Assembly: GCA_905235205.1 (NCBI GenBank)
Contig: CAJOKM010000005.1
Span: forward strand, 1 to 49,421
Source: an uncultured Clostridia bacterium
Lineage (GTDB): Bacteria > Bacillota > Clostridia > Christensenellales > CAG-138
DNA: 49,421 nt
Direction: 5' to 3'
Each line of letters opens with the position of its first letter. Within the stretch, counting starts at the first letter, position 1. The notes under the pieces are model-generated. The model was not told the origin of the DNA. It worked only from the letters and a program-made list of their open reading frames with translations, and searched no databases. This document shows, piece after piece, positions 49,010-49,421 of the stretch. The position numbers and the translations under genes are program-made.

Positions 49010-49193
49010 GGCTGCCAAGAATGGTATCAGAAGCCGCGTTCTTCGCCCGGAGCGATACTGACGTATGCGAACGGGCGAAAACACGGCTAATTTGCGACGA
49101 ACGGATGAAAGAAAGAGCGCGAACGCTCTTTCTTCATGCCGGTCTTTTGTCCTTCCCCTCGTCGCAAATGATCTGGTGCCGTTTTTGACAGCC
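49010..49193 (+). ncRNA. Structured repeat element, complete copy B (candidate RNA)
   Basis: 184 bases that fold as copy A does. The outer stem reads GGCTGCCAAGAATGG... against ...CCGTTTTTGACAGCC. Arm 2 keeps the cap ATACTGACGTAT. Arm 3 is TTTGCGACGA with TCGTCGCAAA, and the inner hairpin GAAAGAGCG with CGCTCTTTC. Compared with copy A, several pairs change on both sides (for example G-C to A-T in arm 3, T-A to G-C at the tip of arm 2, GTGC/GCAC to GAGC/GCTC in the inner hairpin). Its last base is the first base of the complementary stop codon of the aminopeptidase gene. Confidence 0.6.
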
Positions 49194-49421
49194 TAAAATG
49201 CAAAATTTCCGTCAATAAACACCGGAACTTCCTTCCCGTCGTGTGTATAGCCCGTGACCTTTAAGTCCGCGGTTCCGACCATGAAGTCGACGTGCGTGAT
49301 CGAGTCGTTGATGCCGGCTTCCTGCAGCTGTTCCTTTGTCATGTCCGCACCGCCCTTGACGTTGCTTGCATACGCCTTGCCGAACGCGAAGTGGCAGGCG
49401 GCGTTCTCGTCGAACAGCGTT
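49193..49421 (-). CDS. M29-family aminopeptidase, C-terminal end (cut by the window edge)
   Basis: The last 75 codons before a TAG stop at 49193-49195. TLFDENAACHFAFGKAY and THVDFMVGTADL match the C-terminal active-site region of M29 metallo-aminopeptidases (AmpS type), in which His and Asp bind the two metals. DGKEVPVFIDGNF is the usual end. The 5' part lies beyond the right edge. The family call rests on these conserved blocks. Confidence 0.88.
   Translation of the reverse strand, partial: TLFDENAACHFAFGKAYASNVKGGADMTKEQLQEAGINDSITHVDFMVGTADLKVTGYTHDGKEVPVFIDGNFAF

Overview
The window looks like chromosomal DNA of an anaerobic, G+C-rich member of the Clostridia (Bacillota), probably an uncultured gut-type lineage. 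The evidence is a fused IspH-ribosomal protein S1 gene, the yybS-gdpP-rplI-dnaB order, tRNA-controlled T-box leaders before thrS and ileS, strong GGAGG ribosome sites, a type-2-like IleS, and YARHG and zinc-ribbon surface proteins. Nearly all genes lie on the minus strand. No tRNA, rRNA, CRISPR array, phage or insertion-sequence gene was seen.

Layout, left to right. 1-436 holds a palindromic MITE-like repeat and a terminator. 437-1201 is a nucleoside phosphorylase. 1467-7151 is a housekeeping operon read right to left: surE, a BaiN/HI0933-type flavoprotein, cmk, plsC-like, ispH-rpsA. 7578-12344 is yybS-gdpP-rplI-dnaB. 12434-14359 is thrS behind a T-box. About 14675-35740 is one long minus-strand cluster (below), with a divergent GntR regulator at 36022-36732. 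36788-37651 is an aldo/keto reductase, 37827-39829 a two-component system and 39867-42977 ileS behind a T-box. 43442-44107 is a small membrane protein. 44149-48932 is a cell-surface cluster (two YARHG proteins, a zinc-ribbon membrane protein, an NlpC/P60-leucine-rich-repeat lipoprotein). The right edge cuts an M29 aminopeptidase.

The central cluster is a bacterial microcompartment (BMC) locus joined to a sugar uptake system. In transcription order it encodes PduL, a BMC-associated unknown, a BMC-P with a long Pro-rich tail, acylating aldehyde dehydrogenase, PduS-like, PduT-like BMC-T, BMC-P, BMC-H, BMC-P, BMC-H, a DeoC-family protein, a GntR regulator, a zinc dehydrogenase, a 2-hydroxyacid dehydrogenase, a class II aldolase-family protein, an FGGY kinase, an ABC ATPase and permease, two sugar-binding lipoproteins, an unknown TIM-barrel-like protein and three PIG-L deacetylases. 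The inferred route is uptake, possible deacetylation and oxidation, phosphorylation, cleavage to an aldehyde inside the shell, then acyl-CoA (aldehyde dehydrogenase) and acyl phosphate (PduL), with PduS/PduT moving electrons. Both aldolase-family proteins carry cargo-tag-like tails, and both lack catalytic residues normal for their families, so the chemistry is unclear and possibly new.

A second candidate novelty is an approximately 186-bp Y-shaped structured repeat. There are two complete copies (7386-7573 and 49010-49193) and one truncated copy (1392-1465), each ending within 0-4 bases of the stop codon of a convergent gene. Paired-arm substitutions between copies are compensatory, and G-U asymmetry favours a plus-strand RNA.
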